Source: Paenibacillus sp. EZ-K15
GTDB taxonomy: Bacteria; Bacillota; Bacilli; Paenibacillales; Paenibacillaceae
Assembly: GCF_002573715.1 (NCBI RefSeq)
Contig: NZ_PDHM01000009.1
Coordinates: forward strand, 184,748 to 248,747
Length of the DNA stretch: 64,000 nucleotides
Direction: 5' to 3'
Under the pieces are notes generated by a model that saw only the letters and a program-made list of their open reading frames with translations, had not been told where the DNA came from and made no database searches. This document shows, one piece after another, positions 7,924 through 17,771 of the stretch; within the stretch, counting starts at the first letter, position 1; each line of letters begins with the position of its first letter. The position numbers were made by a program, and so were the translations under genes.

Positions 7924-10900
7924 ATGATTACTCATCTGTACAAAAGGCTATTATCCATGCTGTTATCCGCAGCGTTAGTGTTTGGATTATTTGCAGGAAT
8001 CGGATCCTCATCCACTGTTGAAGCAGCAACGCAGGATCAGCCTAATATCTTACTTCAGCGCAATGCGGAGTGGAAGTATTTTGATCAGGGCCAAGATTTA
8101 ACAACCGTATGGCGTTCCACCTACGATGATTCCTCATGGGAATCCGGATTCGCTCCTTTCGGTTATAAAGATAACGGAAGCGGCATAACAACCGCGGAGT
8201 TTGGTCCGCTTACCACCGAAGTAGACTACGGTGCGGATAAAAAGCTCAAGCACCGCACGACGTATTTCCGAACCAACCTTCAAGTCAGCAAGGACCAAAT
8301 TGACGGTTACGGCCAGATTCTCGGCACGTTCGGCATTGATGACGGCGCCGTACTCTACGTCAATGGCCATGAAGTAAGACGCATGGGCATGCCGGAAGGC
8401 GAGATCACGTACGACATGAAGGCGACCTCGAGCAAGGACCTGCCCGTTATATATGGGGACGTGGACCTGACCGAGCCGCTGAAAACATATTTGCAGGACG
8501 GCAATAACGAAATTGCGGTCGAGATCCATCAGCAGAGCGACAGCAGCTCGGATCTATATTTCGATATGGAGCTTACCGCGTTAGCGCAGGCACCGGCACT
8601 GGATATTTCCAAGGTTACGGTAACCTTCCATGGAGACGCGACCAGCGCGAAAGGCTTTACCTGGTATACGCCGCTGGGCTCTTCCCAAAGCGATGTCCAG
8701 GTTGTGGAGAATCGCGGGGCCGCGCCGGACTTCAGTCAGGCGCTAGCATTTAGCGGTCATACTTCCGTCTCCTCGAATTCTCCGGGAGAGCATGTACATA
8801 AAGCGGAAGCGACAGGTTTAATAGCGAATACCTCCTATTATTTCAGAGTTGGGGACCAGAGCCTGAATGTGTGGAGCGAGGTTGGTACCTTTCAGACGGC
8901 ACCTATCAGCGGCGCCTTCACGTTTATCGATCTGACGGATACGCAAGCGAAGGAAGAGGACGAGGCGATGCTGTCGGCAGCTACCTTGTCCAAAGCACTT
9001 GCCACTATTCCAGATGCTAAATTCGTTGTCCATAACGGAGATGTAGTGGAGAACGGCACATCGGAGCAGGAATGGAACTGGCTGCTGGGCCATTCACAAT
9101 CTAGCCTTTTGAATACAACAATTGCCCCGTCCGCAGGGAATCACGAGAATAAGAACTACGCCTTCTACGAGCATTTTAATGTGAAGCAGCCAGGCAACGC
9201 TGCTACGATTACCGGCGCATACTACTCTTATGATTACAGCAATGCGCATTTCATCGTACTTAACTCCAATGAGAATTCGTCCGAGTACGCAAATTTCTCT
9301 GCAGAGCAAGTGGCGTGGATGAAGCAGGATGTGGAGCAAGCGAAGGCTGCCGGCGCAGACTGGATTATCGTCAATATCCATAAAGGGCCGTATACAACTT
9401 CGAATCACGCAACCGACAGCGACATCATTGGCGCGAACGGAGTAAGAAACAAAATTGCTCCACTGATGAACGAGCTGGGAATTGATATGGTGCTGCAGGG
9501 CCATGATCACATCTATGCGCGGACAAAGCCGATCAAGAGCGACGGAACCGCCGAGGATTTCACGAAAATTACCGAGACGCTTAATGGGCAGAACATCGAA
9601 TATGCAGTTAAGCCGGATGGAACCATCTACATGATTCCTGCTACCGCAGGAGCTAAGGTTTATTTCAAGAACCAGAAGCCGGAGCTGGGTGATTCATATT
9701 TCAATTTGTTTGAGCGCGCCGAAGAGAACCACGCCCGCCAGTACGGAAATACAACCAGCCTTGCCAGAGGCCAGGTTCAGAACTTTGTCGGGTTTACGAT
9801 CGACGGTGGCAAGCTGACAGCTGTGACGTATGAAATCGATCAGAATCAGAAGAACGGGCAGCCGTTTATCGTGGATCAGTTTGGAATCATGAAGGAGACG
9901 AAGCCGGATCCTGTTCAGGAAAAAGTGGGCAAAGTGACGGTTACGTTCCACGGCGATGCCAAAACATCCAAGGGTTTCACCTGGTATACATCCCAGCAGG
10001 TGACAGGCAGTGACCTTCAGATCGTGGAGAAGTCTGCTGTCGCTCCTGACTTTACGAATGGGATCACGTTCCAAGGACGTTCGGCTGCCTCTACTAATTC
10101 AGCAGCAGAACTTGTGCATAAAGCGGAAGCAACGAAGCTCAAGCCCAATACGTCCTACGATTTCCGCGTAGGGGATGCAGCGCTTGGGGTTTGGAGTGAG
10201 ACGGGAACCTTCCGGACTGCACCGGAGAAAGGAGCGTTCACGTTCATTGATTTGGCCGATACGCAGGCGAAGGCAGAAGATGAAGCGGTGCTTTCATCCG
10301 AGACACTTGCCAAGGCGCTGGCTACCGTGCCGGAAGCGCAATTCGTCGTCCATAACGGCGATATTGTAGACAAGGGCGTCAAGGAAGAACAGTGGAATTG
10401 GCTGTTAGGTCATTCGCAGGAAAGCTTGCTCCATACGACGCTGGTGCCATCCGCGGGTAACCACGAGGATGAAAACTACGCTTTCATCGAACATTTCAAT
10501 GTACAGCAGCCGGACAATTCGGCAACCGAGACCGGAGCGTACTACTCATACGATTACAGCAACGCGCATTTCGTTGTGTTGAATTCCAATGAGGACTCGG
10601 ACGTGTACGATAATTTCTCTGTCGAGCAAGTGGAATGGCTCAAACAAGATGTACAGAAGGCTAAAAAAGCCGGAGCGGAGTGGGTGATCGTCAATATTCA
10701 TAAGGGTCCGTACACCACGTCTAATCATGCCACGGACTCTGATATTATGGGTGCTAATGGCGTCCGGTCCAAGATTGCTCCGTTAATGGCAGAGCTCGGC
10801 ATTGATTTTGTATTGCAGGGTCATGATCATATTTATGCCCGTACCAAACCGATCAAGGCTGACGGCAAAGCGGCAGAGCCGGAGAAGATTAAGGAGATGC

Positions 10901-12033
10901 TAAACGGCGAGAAGCTGGAATATTCGGTGAATCCGGACGGTACGATCTATTTGATTCCGGCAACCGCAGGACCGAAGGTTTATTATAAGAATCCAAGCGA
11001 AAAGCTTGGGGATGCTTACTACGGATTATTCGAACGCGCGGAAGAAAATCATGCGGCCAAATACGGCCCGGATCCGAGCGATAACCGGCGTCCGAAACGC
11101 AGCCAGGTACAAAATTTCGTCGGTATTACGATCGATGGAGGCAAGCTGACCGCGGTCAGCTATGAAATTGATCAGAACCTCAATGGTGCACAGCCAATTA
11201 TCATTGATCAATTCGGCATCGTGAAGAAGGATGTTCAAACGCCGAATCCGGATCCAGGAACTCCAGGTCCGGGACCAGGTCCGGGAACACCGAATCCTGG
11301 TCCTGGCACATCCAATCCAGGATCAGAAAGCAACTCTGGTTCAGGCAATAATCCAGGTTCCGGTTCAGGAAGTGGCTCAGGATCAGGCTCGGAGAACGGT
11401 TCAGGTACCGGGAATGGAACGAACCCGGGTAACGGATCGGAAACAGGTTCTCAGCCTGGAAGCAGCCCTGGTACGGATTCGGGTAATGGGAATCCACCGG
11501 CGCTGAAGGATACTGCGGGGCACTGGGCCAAATCAGCCATCGATAAGGCCGTGGCAGCAGGCTTTGTCAACGGGTATGGAGATGGAACCTTCAGGCCAAA
11601 TCAACAGGTTACGCGGGCTGAATTCATGGCTATGCTGGGCCGCGCGCTGTATCTGACCGAAGGCGGGACTAAGCTTACGTTTACGGACGCAGGCAAGATT
11701 CCTTCGTGGGCCAAGGATGCTGTAGCGCAAGGCGTGGCAGCAGGCATCATCAGCGGTTACAAGGATGGCTCCTTCGGTCCGCATAAGCCGCTGAACCGGG
11801 CCGAGCTGGTAGCGATGATCGTTCGCGCCAGCGGAATCAGTCCCGACTCGGTAGCGAAATTGACCTTTAAAGATACGAAGGAAATTCCGAAGTGGGCTGC
11901 GCCGTATATTGCGACTGCGGTTGATGCAGGACTTGTGGGCGGTGTGGGTAACAATCGCTTCGCACCACAGCAATTCGCAACACGGGCGGAAGCCGTGACG
12001 CTGATTATCGGACTTCTTGAATACGTGAACTGA
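7924..12033 (+). CDS. SLH-anchored protein with two tandem metallophosphoesterase modules
   Basis: This 1369-residue surface protein has a signal peptide (1-35) and a galactose-binding-like beta-sandwich (about 40-220). Two near-duplicate units follow (about 227-655 and 669-1104), each a purple-acid-phosphatase N-terminal fibronectin domain plus a calcineurin-like phosphoesterase. Both copies keep the whole metal-ligand set: DTQ, HNGD, AGNHE, NIHKGPYTT and QGHDHIYAR. A Gly/Ser/Pro-rich linker (about 1105-1192) and three SLH repeats (TRAE, NRAE, TRAE) end the protein. It should sit on the cell surface and release phosphate from extracellular phosphoesters; the exact substrate is unknown. AAGGAGAG lies just before the ATG. 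Both modules look catalytic, not one degenerate. Confidence 0.9.
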   Translation: MITHLYKRLLSMLLSAALVFGLFAGIGSSSTVEAATQDQPNILLQRNAEWKYFDQGQDLTTVWRSTYDDSSWESGFAPFGYKDNGSGITTAEFGPLTTEVDYGADKKLKHRTTYFRTNLQVSKDQIDGYGQILGTFGIDDGAVLYVNGHEVRRMGMPEGEITYDMKATSSKDLPVIYGDVDLTEPLKTYLQDGNNEIAVEIHQQSDSSSDLYFDMELTALAQAPALDISKVTVTFHGDATSAKGFTWYTPLGSSQSDVQVVENRGAAPDFSQALAFSGHTSVSSNSPGEHVHKAEATGLIANTSYYFRVGDQSLNVWSEVGTFQTAPISGAFTFIDLTDTQAKEEDEAMLSAATLSKALATIPDAKFVVHNGDVVENGTSEQEWNWLLGHSQSSLLNTTIAPSAGNHENKNYAFYEHFNVKQPGNAATITGAYYSYDYSNAHFIVLNSNENSSEYANFSAEQVAWMKQDVEQAKAAGADWIIVNIHKGPYTTSNHATDSDIIGANGVRNKIAPLMNELGIDMVLQGHDHIYARTKPIKSDGTAEDFTKITETLNGQNIEYAVKPDGTIYMIPATAGAKVYFKNQKPELGDSYFNLFERAEENHARQYGNTTSLARGQVQNFVGFTIDGGKLTAVTYEIDQNQKNGQPFIVDQFGIMKETKPDPVQEKVGKVTVTFHGDAKTSKGFTWYTSQQVTGSDLQIVEKSAVAPDFTNGITFQGRSAASTNSAAELVHKAEATKLKPNTSYDFRVGDAALGVWSETGTFRTAPEKGAFTFIDLADTQAKAEDEAVLSSETLAKALATVPEAQFVVHNGDIVDKGVKEEQWNWLLGHSQESLLHTTLVPSAGNHEDENYAFIEHFNVQQPDNSATETGAYYSYDYSNAHFVVLNSNEDSDVYDNFSVEQVEWLKQDVQKAKKAGAEWVIVNIHKGPYTTSNHATDSDIMGANGVRSKIAPLMAELGIDFVLQGHDHIYARTKPIKADGKAAEPEKIKEMLNGEKLEYSVNPDGTIYLIPATAGPKVYYKNPSEKLGDAYYGLFERAEENHAAKYGPDPSDNRRPKRSQVQNFVGITIDGGKLTAVSYEIDQNLNGAQPIIIDQFGIVKKDVQTPNPDPGTPGPGPGPGTPNPGPGTSNPGSESNSGSGNNPGSGSGSGSGSGSENGSGTGNGTNPGNGSETGSQPGSSPGTDSGNGNPPALKDTAGHWAKSAIDKAVAAGFVNGYGDGTFRPNQQVTRAEFMAMLGRALYLTEGGTKLTFTDAGKIPSWAKDAVAQGVAAGIISGYKDGSFGPHKPLNRAELVAMIVRASGISPDSVAKLTFKDTKEIPKWAAPYIATAVDAGLVGGVGNNRFAPQQFATRAEAVTLIIGLLEYVN
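11250..11500 (+). repeat. Low-complexity Gly/Ser/Pro linker coding repeat
   Basis: Short GGTCCGGGA, TCAGGA and GGTTCAGG units recur irregularly. They encode the G-S-P-N-rich wall-spanning linker between the phosphoesterases and the SLH domains. Such tracts are prone to length change by slippage. Confidence 0.75.
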
Positions 12034-12042
12034 ATGAATTAG

Positions 12043-12083
12043 GAAGCCAATACGGGGGATTGTCCCGTATTGGCTTCTTTTTT
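12043..12083 (+). terminator. Intrinsic terminator after the tandem phosphoesterase gene
   Basis: The perfect 14-bp stem GAAGCCAATACGGG / CCCGTATTGGCTTC is followed by six T residues. Confidence 0.95.
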
Positions 12084-12149
12084 GTGATTCCTACGTCACG
12101 GACAGCTTAAATTCCTGCCTGTTCAATAAAATTATATTTTACTAAAACT

Positions 12150-12180
12150 ATTGAAATTTGAAATAAAATTTCAATATGAT
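12150..12180 (+). promoter_or_regulatory. Promoter with overlapping inverted repeat upstream of the GHL10 gene
   Basis: TTGAAA (12151-12156) and TATGAT (12175-12180) are separated by 18 bp and form a good sigma-A promoter. A perfect 9-bp inverted repeat, ATTGAAATT (12150-12158) with AATTTCAAT (12167-12175), covers the -35 and the spacer. It could be an operator. The repeat is AT-rich, so chance is possible. Confidence 0.5.
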
Positions 12181-12325
12181 AGAGATAGAGATGAACATGT
12201 GTATACAGACCATCACGATCATCTACTCTAGCAGATCGATAGGAGGTGGGCGGCAGCCGATTTCGCTTGGAATTGGACTTCAGTTTGGATAGCAAGCATT
12301 CATACTAAAGGGAGTGAATTCGTGA

Positions 12326-15262
12326 ATGATAACCAAAAGGCGTGTCTATCGAAGTAAGTCGATCCTATCCATGACGCTGGCGTTAGCCGTGATGTTCAGC
12401 TCGGCTGTTTCTGCTTGGGGCAATTCCATTGATGAGTACGCAAGTACCGGAGAGCCAGGGGCGATCGTTTTGGAAGATTTTGAATCGGTAACGAACTTGT
12501 CCGCATCCTCCGTAAGGGGAATGGCCCAGTTGGATGTAGTAGGAAGGCCGGAGCCAATCTATTACGGACATCACGCTGCAGCTCTAACTTATGATTTTGT
12601 GGGCAGCGAATCCGGCACCTCGGCGGCTTATCTCAACTTCAAAGATCCGGACGGTTCTACCGGCAGAAGCGTCCCCGGTTCACCGACTGCACTCGGTTTA
12701 TGGGTTTACGGCGATGGCGGGAACCACTGGCTTCGGGCCCAGCTTCAGGATTCTTCCGGCGGCAAGCATGCCGTGGATTTAACCTCTACCTCCGGGTTTA
12801 GCTGGAAGGGCTGGAAATACGTCAAATTTAACGTCCCCTCTACCATCAAGGCTCCCCTCAAAGTGAATCAAATCTATATCACCGAATTAAAAGATACGAA
12901 TAAAAACAAAGGTACCGTATACTTCGACAGGCTGTCCGCATTCTATACGGCTTCTCAGGTGTACGGGCTCGATATTGGCGGGCTGACGCCCATGGGCGTA
13001 GGAGAGACGGTGAAGCCCCAAGTATATGCAACCTATGAAGGATATACGGAACCTGCATTATTAACAACCGGCGTGAAACTCACCAGCAGTGACAACAACA
13101 TCGCTACGGTCACGGGCGCTACATACGACACCATTGAAGCATTGGCGCCGGGAACGGTAACCATAACAGCTGAATACGGAGATGCACCGAAAGCTCAGTA
13201 TGAGCTTCATATTACGCAGGATGTGCCAGCCCCTGGAGAATTGCTGTTATCCGGGCCGCTTCATATGGAGACCAGTCTTACGGGAAAAATGCGAACCAGT
13301 GTGGTTTACTCCGTATACGGAAACCAGACGGACCCTGTATGGCTGACTGAAGGAATTAGCTATGCAAGCGATCAACCGGGCGTTGTATCGGTAGATCAAG
13401 CCGGTCAGTTGACCGCAATTTCCGCGGGAACGGCAGACATTACAGCAATGTACCGCGGAATAACCGCACAGCATGCCATTACAGTGACGGACCCGGTTCC
13501 TGTTATGCAGAGCATCGAACTTCAAGGTCTTACAGCGGTTACGGTTGGAGACTCCTTCGAGACGGCGGTGTCCGCAACCTACTCCTGGATGGAGGAGCCG
13601 GTAATCATAACGGAAGGCGTTACGTTTACCAGCAGTCATCCGGATGTAGCCGCTGTCGATGATAAAGGAGTGGTATCCGGCTTGAAGATAGGTTCCGCTA
13701 GAGTAACAGCCACCTTCCAAGGAAAGACCAGCTCGCTCTACATCACGGTGAACAAAGCTTCTGAGCATCCGAAAGCCGAGATGAGAGCGGCCTGGATTGC
13801 AACCGTCGACAATATTGACTGGCCAGCCAAAGGAGTCACCGACCCGGATCAGCAGAAACAGCAGTTTATCAGCCTGCTTGACCAGCTGGAGGATGCGGGG
13901 ATGAACGCGGTCATTATGCAGATCAAGCCGACGGCGGATGCATTCTACCCGTCCAATTACGGGCCATGGTCAGAATGGCTGACGGGAGTTCAGGGCAAAG
14001 ATCCGGGGTACGATCCTCTGGCATTCCTGCTGGAGGAAGTCCATAAGCGGAACATGGAGTTTCATGCCTGGTTTAATCCATATCGCATCAGTCTTCAAGG
14101 AGACATTAACAAACTTGTAGCAGACCACCCGGCCAGGCAGCATCCGGAGTGGGTCGAAGAATATGGCGGCAAGCTGTATTTTAACCCAGGGATACCGGAA
14201 GCACAGCAATTTATTATCGATGGCATCATGGAGGTCGTTCGGAATTACGACATCGACGCCGTGCATTTTGACGATTACTTCTACCCGTATCCCGTAACCG
14301 GCGTGGATTTTCCGGATACGGACACCTTTAACCAGTACAAAGGCTCCTTTACGAACAAGGGGGACTGGAGAAGAAATAACGTCAATCAATTCATACAGAA
14401 CGTGAACAAAGCCATCAAGGCAGAGAAGAGTTACGTGAAATTCGGCATCAGTCCGTTTGGTATCTGGAAAAATAAATCCAGCGATCCGACCGGCTCTGAA
14501 ACCAGTGGTCTTGAGAGTTACAATGCCATCTATGCCGACTCGAAGAAATGGGTTGAAGAAGAGTGGATCGATTATATTACGCCACAGATTTATTGGAATA
14601 TCGGTTATTCCGCTGCCGCTTACGATAAGCTGATCGATTGGTGGAGCGGGATCGTGTCCGGCAAGAATGTTCATCTATACAGCGGACAAGCCGTATATAA
14701 AATCGGGTCGAATGCCGATTGGTCCAACCCCGAAGAGATGCCGAACCAGATCCATTACAATCGCAACTTTGAGGAAGTCCGGGGCAGTATATACTTCAGC
14801 TCCAAATGGTTTAAGGATAATGCGCTCGGATTTACGGACAGACTGAAGAACGATCTGTATCGATATCCGGCATTGATCCCGGCGATGCCTTGGATCGATT
14901 CGGAGGCGCCGACTTCGCCCAAGAAGCCAAAGGCTGATCACGAGCAGGATGGTGTGCAGCTAAGCTGGAGGTCGATAGATGATGAGACGTATTATGCGGT
15001 CTATCGTTTTGATGGCCGAGACGCCGGCAGTGTTCAAGATCCGTCGCATTTGTTAGGGACTCTCCGAAAAACCGCCGGTACGACGCAGTCCTTTGTTGAT
15101 CATACCGTCGTAAAGGGACAAACCTACACTTATGTTGTGACGGCCGTCGATCGTCTGCATAATGAGAGTGCCCCAAGCAAACCGGTCACGGTGAAAGTGA
15201 AACAAACCGGCAAGCCTGGAAAGCCACCGGTGAACCCACCGGGGAAACCAAGCAAACCGTGA
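12326..15262 (+). CDS. Secreted GHL10-type (YngK/DUF187-like) glycoside hydrolase
   Basis: This is a 978-residue exported protein. A signal peptide ending near AVSAWG is followed by a carbohydrate-binding-like module (about 45-210) close to one in the first SLH protein, then three BIG2-type Ig domains (about 215-475). The GHL10 hydrolase domain spans about 480-815, with AAWIATVDNIDWP at its start, FHAWFNPYR, and the acidic motif AVHFDDYFYPYP near the expected catalytic site. A fibronectin-III-like domain (about 860-965) and a Pro/Lys-rich tail end it. There are no SLH repeats, so it is probably secreted or held by charge. The SD (GGGAG) is 11 bases from the ATG, rather far. Polysaccharide cleavage is inferred from family. 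Confidence 0.85.
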   Translation: MITKRRVYRSKSILSMTLALAVMFSSAVSAWGNSIDEYASTGEPGAIVLEDFESVTNLSASSVRGMAQLDVVGRPEPIYYGHHAAALTYDFVGSESGTSAAYLNFKDPDGSTGRSVPGSPTALGLWVYGDGGNHWLRAQLQDSSGGKHAVDLTSTSGFSWKGWKYVKFNVPSTIKAPLKVNQIYITELKDTNKNKGTVYFDRLSAFYTASQVYGLDIGGLTPMGVGETVKPQVYATYEGYTEPALLTTGVKLTSSDNNIATVTGATYDTIEALAPGTVTITAEYGDAPKAQYELHITQDVPAPGELLLSGPLHMETSLTGKMRTSVVYSVYGNQTDPVWLTEGISYASDQPGVVSVDQAGQLTAISAGTADITAMYRGITAQHAITVTDPVPVMQSIELQGLTAVTVGDSFETAVSATYSWMEEPVIITEGVTFTSSHPDVAAVDDKGVVSGLKIGSARVTATFQGKTSSLYITVNKASEHPKAEMRAAWIATVDNIDWPAKGVTDPDQQKQQFISLLDQLEDAGMNAVIMQIKPTADAFYPSNYGPWSEWLTGVQGKDPGYDPLAFLLEEVHKRNMEFHAWFNPYRISLQGDINKLVADHPARQHPEWVEEYGGKLYFNPGIPEAQQFIIDGIMEVVRNYDIDAVHFDDYFYPYPVTGVDFPDTDTFNQYKGSFTNKGDWRRNNVNQFIQNVNKAIKAEKSYVKFGISPFGIWKNKSSDPTGSETSGLESYNAIYADSKKWVEEEWIDYITPQIYWNIGYSAAAYDKLIDWWSGIVSGKNVHLYSGQAVYKIGSNADWSNPEEMPNQIHYNRNFEEVRGSIYFSSKWFKDNALGFTDRLKNDLYRYPALIPAMPWIDSEAPTSPKKPKADHEQDGVQLSWRSIDDETYYAVYRFDGRDAGSVQDPSHLLGTLRKTAGTTQSFVDHTVVKGQTYTYVVTAVDRLHNESAPSKPVTVKVKQTGKPGKPPVNPPGKPSKP

Positions 15263-15360
15263 GTTTACATGAGCGCGATAGGATATAATCCATACCGTTA
15301 ACGGCTGATCCACTTCCTTAGCAAGATGTCGCTTCAGGGAACGGACGGCCCACTTCAAGA

Positions 15361-15401
15361 AAAAGGGACATCCCGGCTTATAGCCTTGGGATGTCCCTTT
15401 T
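15361..15401 (+). terminator. Strong bidirectional terminator after the GHL10 gene
   Basis: The perfect stem AAAAGGGACATCCC / GGGATGTCCCTTTT has a 13-base loop. It carries A residues on the left and T residues on the right, so it can stop transcription in either direction. Confidence 0.9.
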
Positions 15402-15464
15402 GCGCTTGTTCCAATGGAGATGCTACGTGATACAATAGGTGCATTACGACCTGGAGTGTGGTGC

Positions 15465-16103
15465 ATGTTCAAGAAATTAGGAATCGCATTGGTTTACGCC
15501 GCCATAGGTGGTCTTGTTTACTTTTATGGCGATGTCATATTGGTCTGGATTCGATCGACAGACAGTATCACGCTGATGATGTTCACGGCTGTCATCATGG
15601 CCTTGTTCCCAGTGATCCCTTATCCGGTGGTAGGAGGGGTAATCGGTGCCGCCCTGGGGCCGGTCATTGGCGGAATTGTCACTTGGGTCGGCTCCACCGC
15701 CGCTTCCATCCTTATGTTTATGTTCATCCGATACGGTTATCAGGAATGGGGCGACCGGGTGCTTTACCGTTATAACAGGCTGGGAAAAGTGACAACGATG
15801 TTCGAACGGAACGCCTTTTTGACCATCCTGTTTACCCGGTTAATCCCGTTTATTCCTTCCATTGTCATCAATGTGTACGCGGCTCTCAGCAAGGTAACGT
15901 TCGCATCATACAGCATCGCGTCCGCGTTAGGCAAAATCCCCGCCATGCTGCTGTTCTCGATGGTAGGCGATCATCTTATGACCGACCCTTCCCACATCAT
16001 TATCACCATCGGCGTATATGGCGTATTTCTTGCGATAACCCTTATGGTTTACCGATTGTCGGGCTTTGGTCGTTCGGGAAGAACGGAGACCGAACGCTTA
16101 TAG
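15465..16103 (+). CDS. TVP38/TMEM64 (VTT-domain) membrane protein
   Basis: This is an integral membrane protein of about 212 residues with around six hydrophobic segments. The VTT/SNARE-associated signature is clear: GAALGPVIGG, then FTRLIPFIPSIVINVYAA and GKIPAMLLFSM. Relatives are DedA-like proteins implicated in lipid scrambling or membrane homeostasis. An in-frame ATG at 15414 exists, but a TACAAT -10-like hexamer lies downstream of it. ATG 15465 has GGAG eight bases upstream, so I chose it. The 3' end overlaps the convergent PH-domain gene by six bases. Confidence 0.85.
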   Translation: MFKKLGIALVYAAIGGLVYFYGDVILVWIRSTDSITLMMFTAVIMALFPVIPYPVVGGVIGAALGPVIGGIVTWVGSTAASILMFMFIRYGYQEWGDRVLYRYNRLGKVTTMFERNAFLTILFTRLIPFIPSIVINVYAALSKVTFASYSIASALGKIPAMLLFSMVGDHLMTDPSHIIITIGVYGVFLAITLMVYRLSGFGRSGRTETERL

Positions 16104-17771
16104 ATGCTCAATTGACGAGGCGGGATCGCTCTGTTCTGCAGATGCGGAGGACCCGCTCTTTTTCTTTTGGAACCAAGCCCGAACAGCCTCGATCTCTTGC
16201 TGATCCATTCCGCTTAAACTTTCGTTGATCTCGCTGAATATCATCTTCACTTGCAGAGACAGAAGCCCTCTTCTTCGCTGTCTGCGGGTACCGCTGACCT
16301 CCATGGCGATAATCTGCGGCCGGCGTATATACCTGGTGGACATTGCAATGAAACGGCTGCGGATCGTTAGCTGTTTATCCGTTACATTAAGTCCGGAATC
16401 CCGGTGCGAGAGGAGTCCCCAAGCTAACGAGAGCGGAAGCAGCAGAAGCGATAACAAACCGAGCTTGTCAAAATACCAAATGCATGGGGCACTAACTACC
16501 GCGGCAAAAGCCAGCTTCCACCGCAGATACATCCATTTTGCGCGCGGCGGCGGCGAAGCGGTAATGGCCTGAGCGCTGAATTGAGGGGTAACCCGATTCA
16601 GCAGCGCTGGAATATCTCCGGTCTTCAGTAGAGGATGAAGCATGAAATGCTTGTCGGACTCGGACGTAAGCACATGAACCTTCACTTCAGCGTAACCGAA
16701 CCAGCGCCGGAATACGCCTTCTTTAACGGTAATGGCCAGCACTCGTTCGGGAGAGAAGAGTAGTCTCTTTCTCTCCAGCAGACCGCAGCTGACCGAGATT
16801 TGTTTCCCGATTCGCTCGACGGTAAATCCCGCATATTTGATCGTGTAGAGCACGGCGGAGAGCAGCCAGGATACAATGAGCGCCACAGCGGCAATGCTGA
16901 TCCAACTGCCGGGCAGCAGCTTCCCTGCCGATTGAAACAGCGATTGGTACATCCGATCCGGGAGCAGGTCATCGGCAAAAGATAAAATACCGCCCACAAA
17001 GGCTAAAGCCAGTGACAGGTTGGGTGAGGAGAGAGCAGCCATGAGCAGGCGTCCGGAGGATAGCTGCAGCAGCGTGCTGCGTTCCTCTTCTGCCGCGATT
17101 GGATCGCTTGCATTTTTTCTGCCAACGGCGCCCGAATCGGAATCCTCCAAAAGACCGATTCCGTATTCCATGTTCTGATTCAAAGTTTGAATGGATTCGT
17201 AATTCTCTCGGGTTTCCGAATGTTGAACAGATGGCCTCTCGCTCGGAGCGGGAAAGCTCTGATCGGATGGATCGGAACTTTCATGAGCTTGGTGGGCCTC
17301 CCGTTCCGTTTGTCTTGTTCGGGTTTGTTCGCGCAGCCAGCGCTGCAGCCGCTCGCCTTCGCTATTGGTGATGGCAGGCAGGATGCCGCCGCCTTCCGTT
17401 TTGCCCGGCGTTTCGATTCGGACCTGGGTAAGTCCCAGTATGCGCTGCAGCAAGGGCTGCTCCATATTCATGGAATGAATGCGGCCCGTATAGATGGACA
17501 ATTCCTCACGGAACAGAACGCCGCGGCGAATGAGGATTTTGTCTTCTTCTAACGTGTAGACGAAGCGTTTCCACTTTAGATACCCGTACAGAAGCAGAAG
17601 CGAGACCAGGATGACGATGACGGCGGACAGCCAGTACCAGGGGATGTCGCGCAGCGATTTTCCGTTAAGGAATTTGATGGATACCAGAGCGGCGATCGGA
17701 ATGAGTGATTTAACGCTGCTTACGAGCGGGAACAGGATGAACAGCCGGTGAAGTCTTGTCGGTTCATTCAT
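16098..17771 (-). CDS. ydbT: PH-domain membrane protein, YdbT-like
   Basis: This 557-residue membrane protein carries repeated bacterial PH (bPH_2) domains, each preceded by hydrophobic hairpins (about 15-60, 235-310 and 410-440). Repeat signatures include YTLEEDKILIRRGVLF and GLLERKRLLFSPERVLAI. A charged, Ser/Glu-rich insert lies around 145-220. In Bacillus the ydbS-ydbT pair is linked to resistance to lantibiotic-like peptides, and that role here is inferred by homology. The ATG overlaps the stop of the upstream ydbS-like gene (ATGAATGA), so the two are translationally coupled. Confidence 0.82.
   Translation of the reverse strand: MNEPTRLHRLFILFPLVSSVKSLIPIAALVSIKFLNGKSLRDIPWYWLSAVIVILVSLLLLYGYLKWKRFVYTLEEDKILIRRGVLFREELSIYTGRIHSMNMEQPLLQRILGLTQVRIETPGKTEGGGILPAITNSEGERLQRWLREQTRTRQTEREAHQAHESSDPSDQSFPAPSERPSVQHSETRENYESIQTLNQNMEYGIGLLEDSDSGAVGRKNASDPIAAEEERSTLLQLSSGRLLMAALSSPNLSLALAFVGGILSFADDLLPDRMYQSLFQSAGKLLPGSWISIAAVALIVSWLLSAVLYTIKYAGFTVERIGKQISVSCGLLERKRLLFSPERVLAITVKEGVFRRWFGYAEVKVHVLTSESDKHFMLHPLLKTGDIPALLNRVTPQFSAQAITASPPPRAKWMYLRWKLAFAAVVSAPCIWYFDKLGLLSLLLLPLSLAWGLLSHRDSGLNVTDKQLTIRSRFIAMSTRYIRRPQIIAMEVSGTRRQRRRGLLSLQVKMIFSEINESLSGMDQQEIEAVRAWFQKKKSGSSASAEQSDPASSIEHL

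Noticed and set aside
11250..11500. CRISPR-like repeat in the linker region
   Set aside because: The units are short, irregular and in frame with the Gly/Ser linker; there are no spacers. I saw no CRISPR array, rRNA or tRNA gene in the window.
12322..12357. GTG-started 11-codon frame overlapping the GHL10 start
   Set aside because: Its spacing from the SD is better than that of the GHL10 ATG, but it is too short and lacks other support; the overlap is probably chance.
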